A DNA stretch of 48,835 nt from Enterococcus diestrammenae (GCF_009933255.1 NZ_MAEI01000017.1:1-48835); one strand, 5' to 3'; shown: positions 29,864-38,885, counted from the first letter of the stretch. The notes: generated by a model from the letters alone, not told the origin. Numbers and translations: made by a program.

Positions 29864-31276
29864 ATGTCACGAAGCAGTCGTAATAAAAAGGGCGGTAAAA
29901 AGAAGTTTGTGATTGGTGGATTGTTAGTACTGGCGGCAGGGTTGGCCACCGGCTACACAGTCAACGCTAGCAATTATTCCGAACGTTTTTTGCCCAACAC
30001 GAAAATCAATGACATCGATATTAGCGATATGACTGTCGCTGAAGCCAATAAAGCCTTGAAGGCGAATACTAAAGAAGCCTCTTTTACCATCACTGATGAC
30101 GGCAGCCCTTGGAAAACACTGCCGCTTTCCGAATTGGGCTTAAAAACCGACTTCACGAAAGATTTGGACAAACTGATGCAAGATCAGAGCCAATGGAGTT
30201 GGGGCATGGCCTATGTCTTTGCTGCCGAAAATGATGAACTTAACGGTCTCTCCATCGATCAAGAGGATTTGAAGACGGCCGCCAAGAATATCAAAGGGGA
30301 ATTGGATACTTTAAACCAAAATCGGACCACTACCAAAGATGCGACATTGACTAAAGTTGACAACGGTTTTGTCATCACCCCAGAAGTTGCTGGTAATGCC
30401 GTGGACAGTGAAGCCATCGCCAAAGACTTGGTGACTGCCGTCAACGCTGACAAAACAACGATGGAATTATTGGACTACACCAAAGCACCGGCTGTTCATG
30501 CTGACGATGAGAAGCTGAAACAAGAACTTGAAACCTTAAACAGCGTTGCCCAAGTGGAAGCGACTTACCAAATCAATGGGGATACCTTCCAAATCCCAAC
30601 AGAAACTATTTCCAACTGGTTGATTTATGAAGATGGGAAAGTCGATTTGAATCGCGACCAAGTCAAAGCTTATGTGGCTGCTCTCGGAGAAAAATACAAT
30701 ACTTCCACCAATGCCACCACCTTCAAGAGTACCAAACGCGGAGATGTTAAAGTACCGGCAGGAACCTATAGCTGGTCGATCCAAGTAGAAACTGAAACCG
30801 ATGCTTTAATCGAGCAAATCCTACAAGGGGAATCCTTCACTCGTTCGCCAATCGTCAAAGGCAGCACCACTGATTCGGCTAATCCCTTGATTGGTGACAC
30901 CTATATCGAAGTCGATCTGAAAAATCAACATATGTGGTACTACAAAGATGGCAAAGTCGTCCTCGAAACAGATGTCGTGACTGGGAAACCAGACAAATTT
31001 ACCACACCATCTGGGGTCAACTATATTTGGAACAAAGAAGAAGATTCTACCTTAAAAGGGAAAAATGAAGATGGCACTGACTATGCAACACCAGTAAATT
31101 ACTGGATGCCAATCGACTGGGAAGGCGTCGGGATTCACGATGCCAACTGGCAACCAACGTTTGGTGGCGAACGCTACTTGACCAATGGCTCCCACGGCTG
31201 TGTCAATACTCCGCCAGATGTGATGAAAGAACTGTTTGAAAAAGTAGAACTTTATACCCCAGTTTTGGTATTTTAA
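29864..31276 (+). CDS. L,D-transpeptidase (YkuD family, Ldt(fm)-like)
   Basis: The enzyme forms 3-to-3 peptidoglycan cross-links outside the membrane. In Enterococcus faecium its homolog can bypass penicillin-binding proteins and give beta-lactam resistance. A basic N-terminus and one membrane anchor (about 15-34) are followed by a PGBD-type domain repeat (TKINDIDISDMTVAEANKAL and a second half). The catalytic YkuD domain ends it. The active site is GIHD (H425) and SHGCVN (S443, H444, C446), offset by four residues from Ldt(fm). The 470-residue length fits. AAAGGAG precedes the ATG. It has its own terminator. Confidence 0.93.
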   Translation: MSRSSRNKKGGKKKFVIGGLLVLAAGLATGYTVNASNYSERFLPNTKINDIDISDMTVAEANKALKANTKEASFTITDDGSPWKTLPLSELGLKTDFTKDLDKLMQDQSQWSWGMAYVFAAENDELNGLSIDQEDLKTAAKNIKGELDTLNQNRTTTKDATLTKVDNGFVITPEVAGNAVDSEAIAKDLVTAVNADKTTMELLDYTKAPAVHADDEKLKQELETLNSVAQVEATYQINGDTFQIPTETISNWLIYEDGKVDLNRDQVKAYVAALGEKYNTSTNATTFKSTKRGDVKVPAGTYSWSIQVETETDALIEQILQGESFTRSPIVKGSTTDSANPLIGDTYIEVDLKNQHMWYYKDGKVVLETDVVTGKPDKFTTPSGVNYIWNKEEDSTLKGKNEDGTDYATPVNYWMPIDWEGVGIHDANWQPTFGGERYLTNGSHGCVNTPPDVMKELFEKVELYTPVLVF

Positions 31277-31831
31277 GAGAACTCGAATGAATAGCAAAAG
31301 CGTCAAGCAACTTATAGATGAGTTGCTTGACGCTTTTTTGTGGGAATCCCTCTCAAATGAAGATTCATTTGAGTAAATATCTAAATCAAGATAGAACTCT
31401 GCCTTTTGATAATGCAGAGAACTATAGTTAGTACTTATTACGCTTACTAACGATGTTTTTATCCATTCCTCCAAAATTCCTGAAAAGTGTCCTAATTTCT
31501 CTCTGATATATTTATCAGCGTTATAAAGATAAGTAAAATTCGTAAACGTTCGTAAATCATCACCTTTAATCAACCTTGGAAAAATAGAAAATCGATAATA
31601 GTTTGTATGGGTAAAAAAGACAGAAGCTTTTTCTTTCTCTTCTTCTGTAAAAGTTACTCTATGGCCAAAATCTTGTTTTTGTAATATCTCAATTAATTCA
31701 TCTACTTGTTTTGGCGGTTTCATGGTCTCATTGACATCAGAGCTTCTTTTGAAATAAGTATAATCCAACTTCTTAGCCACTTTTATTCGTGAAATCTTTT
31801 TACAGTTTTCTAACCCTTCATAAATAAACAT
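31052..31831 (-). pseudogene. AbiF-like (Abi_2 family) protein, 3'-truncated
   Basis: The N-terminal part resembles Abi_2 phage-defence or toxin proteins: YFKRSSDVNETMKPPKQVDE, then HTNYYRFSIFPRL, a form of the family NYYRLSGY box. LYNADKYIREKLGHFSGILE follows. The start ATG 31831 is preceded by GAGGTGAG. After about residue 165 (near 31335) the frame runs into the ldt terminator and antisense ldt sequence, so roughly half of the usual ~300-residue protein is missing and replaced by junk to 31052. A promoter and small RNA precede it. It is most likely a remnant, but the chimeric frame remains open. Confidence 0.72.
31297..31338 (+). terminator. ldt terminator
   Basis: AAAGCGTCAAGCAACT pairs with AGTTGCTTGACGCTTT, and TTTTTTG follows. 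It also marks where the truncated abiF-like frame loses its homology. Confidence 0.93.
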
Positions 31832-31847
31832 TATCTCACCTCGATAC

Positions 31848-31900
31848 AAAAAAAAGACCTGCCGTGGTCCGCTGGTTTCCCTCGCGTGGCAAGTTCTGGT
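31848..31900 (-). ncRNA. Candidate abiF-type RNA (type III-like antitoxin) with terminator
   Basis: Between a near-consensus promoter and the abiF-like ribosome-binding site lies a ~53-nt transcribed segment. ACTTGCC can pair with GGCAGGT, and CGC with GCG inside it. It ends in GGTCTTTTTTTT, a terminator just before the gene. Promoter, short structured RNA, leaky terminator, then toxin is the layout of type III toxin-antitoxin loci. I recall an 'abiF RNA' motif described upstream of abiF genes. The match is by layout only. Confidence 0.55.
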
Positions 31901-31906
31901 ACCAAT

Positions 31907-31935
31907 AATGTAACATAACCATTTTATACCGTCAA
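31907..31935 (-). promoter_or_regulatory. Promoter of the abiF-like locus
   Basis: On the minus strand TTGACG (31935-31930) and TACATT (31912-31907) are separated by 17 bp, placing the start of the RNA near 31900. Confidence 0.7.
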
Positions 31936-31963
31936 TAATCAGACTCGCCTTCTTTATGAACAA

Positions 31964-32324
31964 GCTAAAACATTACCTATTGCGTTAGTTCTTTTCACTT
32001 ATCAAGTTTGAATTTCAGCCATTTAAGGCGGTTTTGAAAAATCTAGATACTTATTAAAAATAACAAAACATCCATACAAATCTATGACTGGACACTCATT
32101 TATTCCTTCAAAAAAACGTAGAAATAGACGGCACCCCAAATAAACGACTTCTGCTACAAAAAATGAGAGCATTGCGTTTATTGGTTGGTCTGTTTCCACG
32201 TTTCACTAGCTTACTTTATTGTATGAGTAGTGCGCCGGACTGGGCACCGCTCCTTTCTTATGGGAATCATCACTGCTTCCTACAATTATAAAGCATCCCT
32301 GGCTCGTTGTCATTGAGAAATGAC
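31964..32324. other. Gene-poor region between abiF remnant and DUF1275 gene
   Basis: No gene is supported in 361 bp. A strong-looking promoter points left at 32285-32313. It is followed by AAAGGAG and a 13-codon GTG frame near 32245, then by CTACG-TTTTTTT near 32117, which could end a ~160-nt transcript. Confidence 0.45.
32285..32313 (-). promoter_or_regulatory. Orphan promoter facing left
   Basis: On the minus strand ATGACA (32313-32308) and a perfect TATAAT (32290-32285) are separated by 17 bp. No recognisable gene follows before the abiF-like locus. Confidence 0.6.
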
Positions 32325-33008
32325 TCATTGCTCTTGATTACGTAGACTGATAATCAACACCACCAACAATAATAGCGACACACACCAGATGGAGCGGCCT
32401 TTCATCACCGTTGCCAGCAGGGTGCTGAAGATCGCCCCTACGAAAAAGCCGGCAACAATCGTAGCCGTGTATTTGATTTTGAAGCTCGCAGTTGGATCTT
32501 TTGTGAAAAAATAAGCGTAAAGATAATCACTGATCGAGCGCAAGTTGCCAGTCGTCATGGTGGTAGCATAAGGCAATCCCGCCAGACGCCGATACGCCGC
32601 ATATTGAATAGCAGCAAAAAAGGATAACGCCGAGTTAATCACTAAATCACTGGCAATCGGGGCGACCCCACCTACCACAAAAATCCCCACCAATTCAAAG
32701 GCGACAGCGACATTTTGCCAAGTGACAAAATGACCTTTAGGGTACTTATGCTTCAGCCAGTCGGTCACAATGATCCCCACCATAAAAATAACAATCGGCA
32801 CCAAGTAACGGACAATCTGATGAAAATGCCCGCGGGCGAGACTAACCCCCAGCAAGATCACGTTCCCCGACTGCATACTAGCAAAAACTTCTCCATGAAA
32901 AAGATAAGTATAGACATCCAGAAAGCCCCCCGCCATCGCGAGTAAGATACCGATGGGCAGACTTTCGTGGATGGCTACTCGACGATCGACAAATTTGGGA
33001 ATCCTCAC
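32325..33008 (-). CDS. DUF1275 (YoaK-like) membrane protein
   Basis: The 227-residue protein has about six hydrophobic segments and the family start GGFLDVYTYLFHGEVFASMQSGNVILLG, a typical DUF1275 signature with charged and polar residues in helices. The function is unknown. The start codon is GTG, with GAGGGAG 6 nt upstream. It begins 13 bp after yebC, so cotranscription is likely. Confidence 0.88.
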   Translation of the reverse strand: MRIPKFVDRRVAIHESLPIGILLAMAGGFLDVYTYLFHGEVFASMQSGNVILLGVSLARGHFHQIVRYLVPIVIFMVGIIVTDWLKHKYPKGHFVTWQNVAVAFELVGIFVVGGVAPIASDLVINSALSFFAAIQYAAYRRLAGLPYATTMTTGNLRSISDYLYAYFFTKDPTASFKIKYTATIVAGFFVGAIFSTLLATVMKGRSIWCVSLLLLVVLIISLRNQEQ

Positions 33009-33021
33009 AAGCGCTCCCTCA

Positions 33022-33747
33022 TCAATCTTCTAAGCTAGTGTAGACGTCGGACACATCGTCATCGTCTTCTAACTTGTCTACCAATTGTTCCAGTTGGGCT
33101 TTTTGGTCATCGTCTAGGGCAACTGTGGTTTGAGGTACCATAGTCAACTCTGCTTGAGCCAATTTGAAGCCGTCTTGTTCCAATTGGTCCCGCACAGTAG
33201 TGAAATCTTCTGGCGCGGTGTAAATTTCAAAAACTTCTGGTGAGGTCAACATATCTTCGGCTCCCGCTTCGATAACATCTTCCAACATGGTATCTTCATC
33301 TACCGCTAACCCAGCTCGTTCAATGGCAATATAGCCTTTGCGGTCAAACATATAGCTAACGGAGCCGGTTTCGCCAAGGTTGCCACCATTACGCGTAAAA
33401 GCGACTCGTACGTTAGTGGCGGTCCGGTTGCGGTTATCCGTCAAGGTATGCACTAAGATCGCTACCCCACCAGGACCATAGCCTTCATAGACGATTTCAT
33501 CATAGTTTTCCCCTTCGCCAGCTGAAGTAGCTTTTTTGATGGCCCGCTCGACATTATCATTAGGCATATTGGCTGCTTTGGCTTTGTCCATCACTAGACG
33601 CAACGCCGGGTTATCATCGGGATTGGGACCGGAAGCTTTTGCGGCCATGTAGATTTCCCGCGAAAGCTTTTGGAAGATCTTCCCCCGTTTGGCATCTTGT
33701 GCGTTTTTCCGTCCTTGAATATTGTTCCACTTTGAATGTCCTGACAT
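33022..33747 (-). CDS. yebC: YebC/PmpR family protein
   Basis: The 241 residues start [23 protein letters not shown], the family hallmark, and contain [23 protein letters not shown]. Family members have been described as transcription regulators and more recently as translation factors that ease ribosome pausing, including at proline-rich stretches. Which applies here cannot be told from sequence. The C-terminus is acidic ([12 protein letters not shown]). ACGGAGGGAC precedes the ATG. Confidence 0.95.
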   Translation of the reverse strand: MSGHSKWNNIQGRKNAQDAKRGKIFQKLSREIYMAAKASGPNPDDNPALRLVMDKAKAANMPNDNVERAIKKATSAGEGENYDEIVYEGYGPGGVAILVHTLTDNRNRTATNVRVAFTRNGGNLGETGSVSYMFDRKGYIAIERAGLAVDEDTMLEDVIEAGAEDMLTSPEVFEIYTAPEDFTTVRDQLEQDGFKLAQAELTMVPQTTVALDDDQKAQLEQLVDKLEDDDDVSDVYTSLED

Positions 33748-33809
33748 AGTAAGTCCCTCCGTAATTGATGATTATGCTTTCCGATTAATTGGCGAATCGG
33801 TTAACTCGC

Positions 33810-33837
33810 GTTATTTTTGGCTGTCCATCAGTGTCAA
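33810..33837 (-). promoter_or_regulatory. Possible yebC promoter
   Basis: On the minus strand TTGACA (33837-33832) and AATAAC (33815-33810) are separated by 16 bp. A CCGATT/AATCGG hairpin (33781-33800) lies in the leader. Confidence 0.4.
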
Positions 33838-33881
33838 ATTGGTGGCAGCGAGAGAATTGGCTTCTCTTTTATTGTAGTCTT

Positions 33882-34331
33882 TTACTGAAAATTTTCAATG
33901 GTTCCGGTCTGAGTGAAACTTAAGTGAAGTTCTTCTTGGCCAGTCCCTTCATCAATATTCACTTCTACCAGTCGGAATCCTTCCCGCAAATAAAAAGCCA
34001 CCGCTTGTTCATTGTCTTGATAAACTTGTAAATATAAGGGATTTCGCTGACTTTTGGCAACATCCAGCAGTTGTTTACCGATACCTTGGGAACGTCTCCT
34101 AGCAGCCACGAATAAGCCAGCAATCAGATTTCCCTGTAAGCCGATGAAGCCCGTGATGGCCCCATCCTCTTCTTGATAAACAAACAGGTCCGCTTTAGGC
34201 AAAAGCTCTCGTACCAGCTCATAGTTGTCTTGCCAATAACTTGCGGGAATAAAGGAATGGGCCTCTTGATTGCTAACTAGCCACAAGTCCATCACCTCAG
34301 CTAAATCCTCCGGTAAAAATTCACGAATCAT
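33882..34331 (-). CDS. GNAT family N-acetyltransferase
   Basis: The 149-residue protein starts MIREFLPEDLAEVMDLWL. It has the acetyl-CoA loop RRRSQGIGKQLLDVA (R/Q-x-x-G-x-G) and the later QVYQDNEQAVAFYLREGFR strand typical of the fold. The substrate is unknown. I chose ATG 34331 over an in-frame GTG at 34340, which touches the ribosome-binding site AAAGGAA. It starts 15 bp after the VanZ-like gene. Confidence 0.9.
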   Translation of the reverse strand: MIREFLPEDLAEVMDLWLVSNQEAHSFIPASYWQDNYELVRELLPKADLFVYQEEDGAITGFIGLQGNLIAGLFVAARRRSQGIGKQLLDVAKSQRNPLYLQVYQDNEQAVAFYLREGFRLVEVNIDEGTGQEELHLSFTQTGTIENFQ

Positions 34332-34346
34332 ATTTACCACTTCCTT

Positions 34347-34850
34347 TCACCGAAGACGCTTGCGTTGGACCACTAAGACTACTAATACCAAAATCACTGC
34401 CGTCAAGGCCCCCATGGAATCTAGCATGACATCTTCAAACAAGGGTGTACGTCCCCCTGTCAACTGTTGGTGAAACTCATCCATCCCGGCATAACCGGTG
34501 GCAGCTAGCCACGCAAAAAAGCCGCCCCACCAAAAATGCTTCATCTTCAAATATAAGCCTATACAAAAACTGCCCCCCATCACAAAGTAGGTCATAAAAT
34601 GCGCCCCTTTACGAATAAAAAATTCAATAAACTTCGCGTATCCCACGGCTTGAATACTTTGCTCCTGACCAGCATAGGCAAAAGAAAGCTTACCTAAAGG
34701 TTCCTTCAAGGGTTGACCTGTCAATAATTTACCAATCAAATCCGTCTGCGACTGTTGCTCATAGGTCTGAGAAGAGCTGATAAATAAGATGACCATGATG
34801 ACAATGCCGATGGCGAAGTAAAGATTGGGATTTTTCCATAGTTTTTTCAC
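34347..34850 (-). CDS. VanZ-like membrane protein
   Basis: The 167 residues have four to five hydrophobic segments and the VanZ-family signature FFIRKGAHFMTYFVMG, then MDEFHQQLTGGRTPLFEDVMLDSMGA. VanZ itself raises low-level teicoplanin resistance, but most chromosomal homologs have no known role and none is claimed here. It heads a two-gene unit with the GNAT gene and is divergent from the M3 peptidase. Confidence 0.9.
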   Translation of the reverse strand: MKKLWKNPNLYFAIGIVIMVILFISSSQTYEQQSQTDLIGKLLTGQPLKEPLGKLSFAYAGQEQSIQAVGYAKFIEFFIRKGAHFMTYFVMGGSFCIGLYLKMKHFWWGGFFAWLAATGYAGMDEFHQQLTGGRTPLFEDVMLDSMGALTAVILVLVVLVVQRKRLR

Positions 34851-34930
34851 GGATTTTCCTCGATTTCTGCTTTGGATTTCTTCTCTATCTTATCATGATT
34901 TCCAGAAAATTTTAGCAGTTTAAGGCGATA

Positions 34931-34939
34931 TGCTATACT
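34931..34939 (+). promoter_or_regulatory. M3 peptidase promoter (extended -10)
   Basis: TGCTATACT (34931-34939) is an extended -10 with only a weak TTTAGC at the -35 position, about 75 bp before the ATG. Confidence 0.5.
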
Positions 34940-35015
34940 GAAAGCAGCAAAAAGCCAGATCCGGATGATTTTCTTAAACTTCATCCACCGAAAACGACAG
35001 AAACGAGGAAACCTT

Positions 35016-36827
35016 ATGACCTATTCACTGACTTGGGATTTGGAGTCCATCTTCCCTGGTGGCAGCCAATCCCCCGAGTTACAAACCCGCTTGACACAGC
35101 TGACTGAAGAAATCGCTGAGCTGACCAACTTGATCCAGCAACTAGATTTGACTAGTCCCGACGCATTGGCACAATTAACAGTCGTACTCACCAAAATGAC
35201 CAACGTCAGCAACGGTTTGAGCCAATGCAGTACCTTTGTCGAAGCCTTGACTAGTCAAAACGTCAACGATCGCCAAGCAAAATTGCTAGGTGGTCAATTG
35301 GCCCTGTTGTATCCACAATTTCAAGGAGCGACTGTGCCCTTAGCTTTAAAATATGCCGCTTGCCCCGATGAACAATGGCAACAATTGCTAGCCGATCCAC
35401 GCTTGGCAGCCATCGCTTTTCGTCTTAATGAAGAACGCCGTGACGGCCAAGACTCTTTACCAGAAGCCCAGGAAAACATCATCAATCAGCTAGCCCTTGA
35501 TGGCCAAAGCGCTTGGTCAGAACACTACGACACCATCGTTAGCAGCATCGAAATTCCTTTTACAAAAGAAGATGGCACCAGGGTCAACCTTTCTGCTGGC
35601 CAAGCCTTTAATAAAATGATGGGGGATCCTGATCCCGCTATCCGCGCTGACTTATTTGCCAAATGGGAAACTGCTTGGAGCAAACCAACCGAACTTTTCG
35701 CCGATACCTTGAATCACTTGGACGGCTTTCGGCTGACTGATTACAAGCTCCACGGCATCACAGATTTCATGAAACAGCCGTTGCAAGACAATCGGATGTC
35801 GAAAACGACTTTGGCTACCATGTGGCAAACCATCAGCGCCAACAAACAACCTTTCGTAGATTACCTAAACCGTAAAGCTGCTTTGATGGGCAAAGAAAAA
35901 CTAGACTGGCAAGACCAAGACGCACCAGTTATCGTGGGCGACTTCAAGGAACGGACCTTCACCTTTGACGAGGCGGCAGCTTTTATCATTCAACACTTCG
36001 GTGAGTTCAGTCCCAAGATGGCTTCTTTTGCCAAATCTGCTTTTGAAAAGCGCTGGATTGAAGCAGAAGACCGTCCCGGCAAACGTCCCGGTGGCTATTG
36101 TGCCGGTTTACCAGAAACAAAAGAGTCCCGGATTTTCATGACCTATGGCAACGCAATCGGTGAAGTGGCAACCTTGGCTCACGAGCTAGGTCACGCCTTC
36201 CATAGTTCGGTGATGTGGGATTTGCCTAGCATGAACCAAGACTATGCTATGAACGTCGCCGAAACTGCCAGTACCTTCGCGGAGCTGATTGTTGCCGATG
36301 CAAACTTGCAAGGAGCCACGACACCAGAAGAGAAGATCAACTTGCTAGACATCAAAATGCAAAATGCCATCGCTATGTTTATGAATATCCATGCCCGTTT
36401 TCTTTTTGAACAAGATTTCTACACAGCCCGCCAAAAAGGCCTCGTCGCTTCAGCAGAAATCACTGAAAAAATGCTAACCGCTCAAAAAGAAGCCTACCGA
36501 GATTGCTTAGGTAGTTGGCATCCTCATTTTTGGGCAGCAAAACTCCATTTCTTCATTGATGACGTACCGTTTTACAACTTCCCTTATACTTTTGGCTACC
36601 TCTTCAGCCTCGGTATCTACGCCAAAGCGCAAGCAACCGGCACCGGCTTTGAGGACCAATACATCGCCCTCTTGCGGGATACCGCTGCTATGACTACCGA
36701 AGAATTGGCGCAAAAACACCTCGACGTGGACTTGACCCAACCTGACTTCTGGCAAGCAGGAATCGATGTATTGAAAAAAGATATCGATGAGTTTATGACC
36801 TTAACGGAGGCATTTTTGCCGGCTTAA
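35016..36827 (+). CDS. M3 family oligoendopeptidase (PepF type)
   Basis: This cytosolic zinc peptidase trims short peptides. The 603 residues contain the HELGHAFHS zinc motif near residue 388 and the downstream glutamate ligand region MNVAETASTFAE. The conserved HARFLFEQDFY and YNFPYTFGYLFSLGIY segments follow. I chose the ATG at 35016 because GAGGAAA lies upstream. An open extension to 34965 overlaps the promoter leader. Clade-specific naming (PepF versus the clade 3 type) is uncertain. Confidence 0.93.
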   Translation: MTYSLTWDLESIFPGGSQSPELQTRLTQLTEEIAELTNLIQQLDLTSPDALAQLTVVLTKMTNVSNGLSQCSTFVEALTSQNVNDRQAKLLGGQLALLYPQFQGATVPLALKYAACPDEQWQQLLADPRLAAIAFRLNEERRDGQDSLPEAQENIINQLALDGQSAWSEHYDTIVSSIEIPFTKEDGTRVNLSAGQAFNKMMGDPDPAIRADLFAKWETAWSKPTELFADTLNHLDGFRLTDYKLHGITDFMKQPLQDNRMSKTTLATMWQTISANKQPFVDYLNRKAALMGKEKLDWQDQDAPVIVGDFKERTFTFDEAAAFIIQHFGEFSPKMASFAKSAFEKRWIEAEDRPGKRPGGYCAGLPETKESRIFMTYGNAIGEVATLAHELGHAFHSSVMWDLPSMNQDYAMNVAETASTFAELIVADANLQGATTPEEKINLLDIKMQNAIAMFMNIHARFLFEQDFYTARQKGLVASAEITEKMLTAQKEAYRDCLGSWHPHFWAAKLHFFIDDVPFYNFPYTFGYLFSLGIYAKAQATGTGFEDQYIALLRDTAAMTTEELAQKHLDVDLTQPDFWQAGIDVLKKDIDEFMTLTEAFLPA

Positions 36828-36950
36828 AACAAGGAAGAAATCGTCGCGCAGCTTAGCGAAGGAAGCCGGATACTTTTGGCATACGCCCGTCACTTTTGCA
36901 AGCTACTCTGATCTAAAAACTAACCCCGCATAATTTTATTCATCAAAAAA

Positions 36951-37022
36951 CAGGCTGGACAGACCGCCGTAGAATTCCACTTTTTAAGAGGGATTCTCCT
37001 CCACAAGTCCAGCCTATTTTTA
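36951..37022 (+). terminator. M3 peptidase terminator (bidirectional)
   Basis: AGGCTGGAC pairs with GTCCAGCCT across a folded interior, and ATTTTTAAT follows. The minus strand ends in GTTTTTTG. The stretch 36828-36950 shows no gene. Confidence 0.8.
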
Positions 37023-37024
37023 AT

Positions 37025-37072
37025 ACAAAAAAAGGAAGAAACTGCACCTCTACGCTGCGGTTTCTTCCTTTA
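37025..37072 (-). terminator. sagA-like gene terminator
   Basis: On the minus strand AAAGGAAGAAAC pairs with GTTTCTTCCTTT, and TTTTG follows, 17 bp after the stop. Confidence 0.92.
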
Positions 37073-37089
37073 CGCTAATTTTATTTCAA

Positions 37090-38547
37090 TTACATAGACA
37101 CGGCAAAGTCAAATGAATACCATTGTGATTCTTGTTGAATCCGAACAGCACCACCAGGACTTGGCGCATGGATAAACCAACCGTTACCCAAAGCGATAGC
37201 TACGTGGTAAGTCCCACCTTGAGGACCACGGAACAATAAATCGCCGGCTTTGGCTTGAGACGTGCTGATGATAGGACCATTACCTTCTTGTTGAGTCGTC
37301 GTCCGACCAATTTCACGGCCATAAGCTTCTCGATACACATAAGAAGTAAAACCAGAACAGTCAAAACCACTTGGATCAGACCCGCCCCAAACGTAAGGGA
37401 CACCAATGTATTTCTTCGCTGTGGCAATCAAATCGCCACCAGTATTTGGTACTTCTGGCGTTTCTGGCTCTGGTGTTTCTGCTTCTGGTGTTTCAACTAC
37501 TGGTGCTTCAACTTCAGGAGTTTCTTCCACCGGTGTTTCTGTTTCAGGTGCTTGGCTTTCCGGCGTTTCAACTACTGGTGCTTCACTTTCTGGTGCGTTG
37601 CTTTCAGTGCTAGACTCCGGTGTTTGATTACTTTCAATTGTTGTTTCAGAGCTTTCTTGACGGCTAGCTTCTGAACTTTCGCTAGTAGTAGATGAGCTAG
37701 CGACGGTAGTTTCTGGTGCTGCAACTGAGGAAGAGGCGGTTTCAGCAGTCGCTGTATTGCCAGATTCTAACGCTGCTTGTTCTTCACGTTCTTGTTGAGC
37801 TGCTTGTTGGGCAGCCCGTTGACGAGCAACTTCTTCTAATCGTTTTTCTTCAGCAATCCGTGCTTTTTCTGCTTCGGCTTCAGCTTTCGCATCTTCTAAT
37901 TGTGCTTTCTTGCCTTCTGCTTTGTTTTGTTCCAAAGCAAGGTTGGCTTTCATCAAGTTCAAATCGGCTTGTTTTTCCATGCTGATACTCTTTTGTTGTT
38001 CCAGTTCAGCTTGGTTAGCATCCAATTTATTTTGTTTTTTCTGATTTTCAACAGTTTTGTCTTCTACGGCTTGTTTATCCGCTTTTTGTTCTTTGACTAA
38101 CTCGTTGTTGGCATTGACGATCGTCGTCATAGCCGTTACTTTACCGACAGCATCGGAAAGTGATTTAGCGTTTAAGACAGTAGCGATAATCGAAGTGTTT
38201 TCACCATTGACTTGGACGTCCCGGGCTTGGTTTTTAATCTTTTCTTCCCGTTTGGCAATCCGCGCTTCCAAATCGGCAATCTCAGCTAACAACTGATCTT
38301 GTTCTTTTACCAAGGCAGTTTGTTCTTTCACCAATTTGTCTGCTTTTTTCGTCATGGCCGCAACTTCTGCTTCCAAGGTATCAATTTGTGCTTGCGCATC
38401 ATTTTGTTGTGATTTCAAACTACTAATTTTTTGATCTTGTTTTTGGATTTCGGTATCGAATTCGTCCGCCGCGGCCGCAACTGGTGCTGCAACTGCAGAG
38501 AGTAACAATGAACATACCAACAAAGCTGATAATCCACGTTTCTTCAC
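37090..38547 (-). CDS. sagA: Secreted NlpC/P60 peptidoglycan hydrolase, SagA/P54-like
   Basis: The 485-residue exported protein has a signal peptide ending near AAPVAAAADE and a long coiled coil (about 30-245). A Ser/Thr/Glu-rich linker follows, with repeated ETPE/APVVETPE units (about 300-370). The C-terminal NlpC/P60 domain carries the catalytic C397 (DCSGF), H448 (YHVAI) and H460. Enterococcus SagA cleaves peptidoglycan cross-bridges during growth and releases muropeptides sensed by hosts. It is a single-gene unit upstream of mreCD. A WalR-like site near its promoter suggests control by the cell-wall two-component system. Confidence 0.92.
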   Translation of the reverse strand: MKKRGLSALLVCSLLLSAVAAPVAAAADEFDTEIQKQDQKISSLKSQQNDAQAQIDTLEAEVAAMTKKADKLVKEQTALVKEQDQLLAEIADLEARIAKREEKIKNQARDVQVNGENTSIIATVLNAKSLSDAVGKVTAMTTIVNANNELVKEQKADKQAVEDKTVENQKKQNKLDANQAELEQQKSISMEKQADLNLMKANLALEQNKAEGKKAQLEDAKAEAEAEKARIAEEKRLEEVARQRAAQQAAQQEREEQAALESGNTATAETASSSVAAPETTVASSSTTSESSEASRQESSETTIESNQTPESSTESNAPESEAPVVETPESQAPETETPVEETPEVEAPVVETPEAETPEPETPEVPNTGGDLIATAKKYIGVPYVWGGSDPSGFDCSGFTSYVYREAYGREIGRTTTQQEGNGPIISTSQAKAGDLLFRGPQGGTYHVAIALGNGWFIHAPSPGGAVRIQQESQWYSFDFAVSM

Positions 38548-38635
38548 GTTGTTTTTCCTCCGACTGGCTTAGATTACGAAAATTTATTCCGTGAGCAAGA
38601 CTTAAGATAATCTTAAATCTATTCTGACAAACTGA

Positions 38636-38664
38636 ATTGTACCATAAGCATGTGTCAGACTTGA
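38636..38664 (-). promoter_or_regulatory. sagA-like promoter
   Basis: On the minus strand an extended -10 TGGTACAAT (38644-38636) has TTCAAG-like sequence at about -35. The untranslated leader includes the palindrome TTAAGATAATCTTAA (38602-38616). Confidence 0.5.
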
Positions 38665-38679
38665 AACACAAATATTACA
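38663..38679 (-). promoter_or_regulatory. Candidate WalR (YycF) binding site
   Basis: The minus strand reads TGTAAT-ATTTG-TGTTTC, two TGT-type hexamers 5 nt apart like the WalR consensus, with one mismatch in the second. It overlaps the -35 position. Confidence 0.35.
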
Positions 38680-38885
38680 GTCGTGTGTCAAAGAAATGGC
38701 TTACATGACGTTTTGTAATTTTTATCATTGAAAATCCCCTGACATTAGACTTTCACAAAAACATTTTCTTTGCAGGGGCATGCCCTCCACTCTTAATTCT
38801 CGCCTCACACTTTACATTGAGTTTTCGAGACGCTCTCCCTCGAAAACAGATAATCCGCTCCTTGATCTTTAACTCCCCCGAAAAA

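Noticed and set aside
32117..32190. A short minus-strand frame starting MLSFFVAEVV, looked at as an Fst-like type I toxin.
   Set aside because: It lacks the PxxVG core and a ribosome-binding site. Similarity is limited to the first few residues and could be chance.
37255..37674. Several overlapping plus-strand frames opposite the repeat region of the SagA-like gene, rich in F, C, W and S.
   Set aside because: They arise from the repeated Glu/Thr/Pro codons read backwards. They have no start signals and are unlike any protein.
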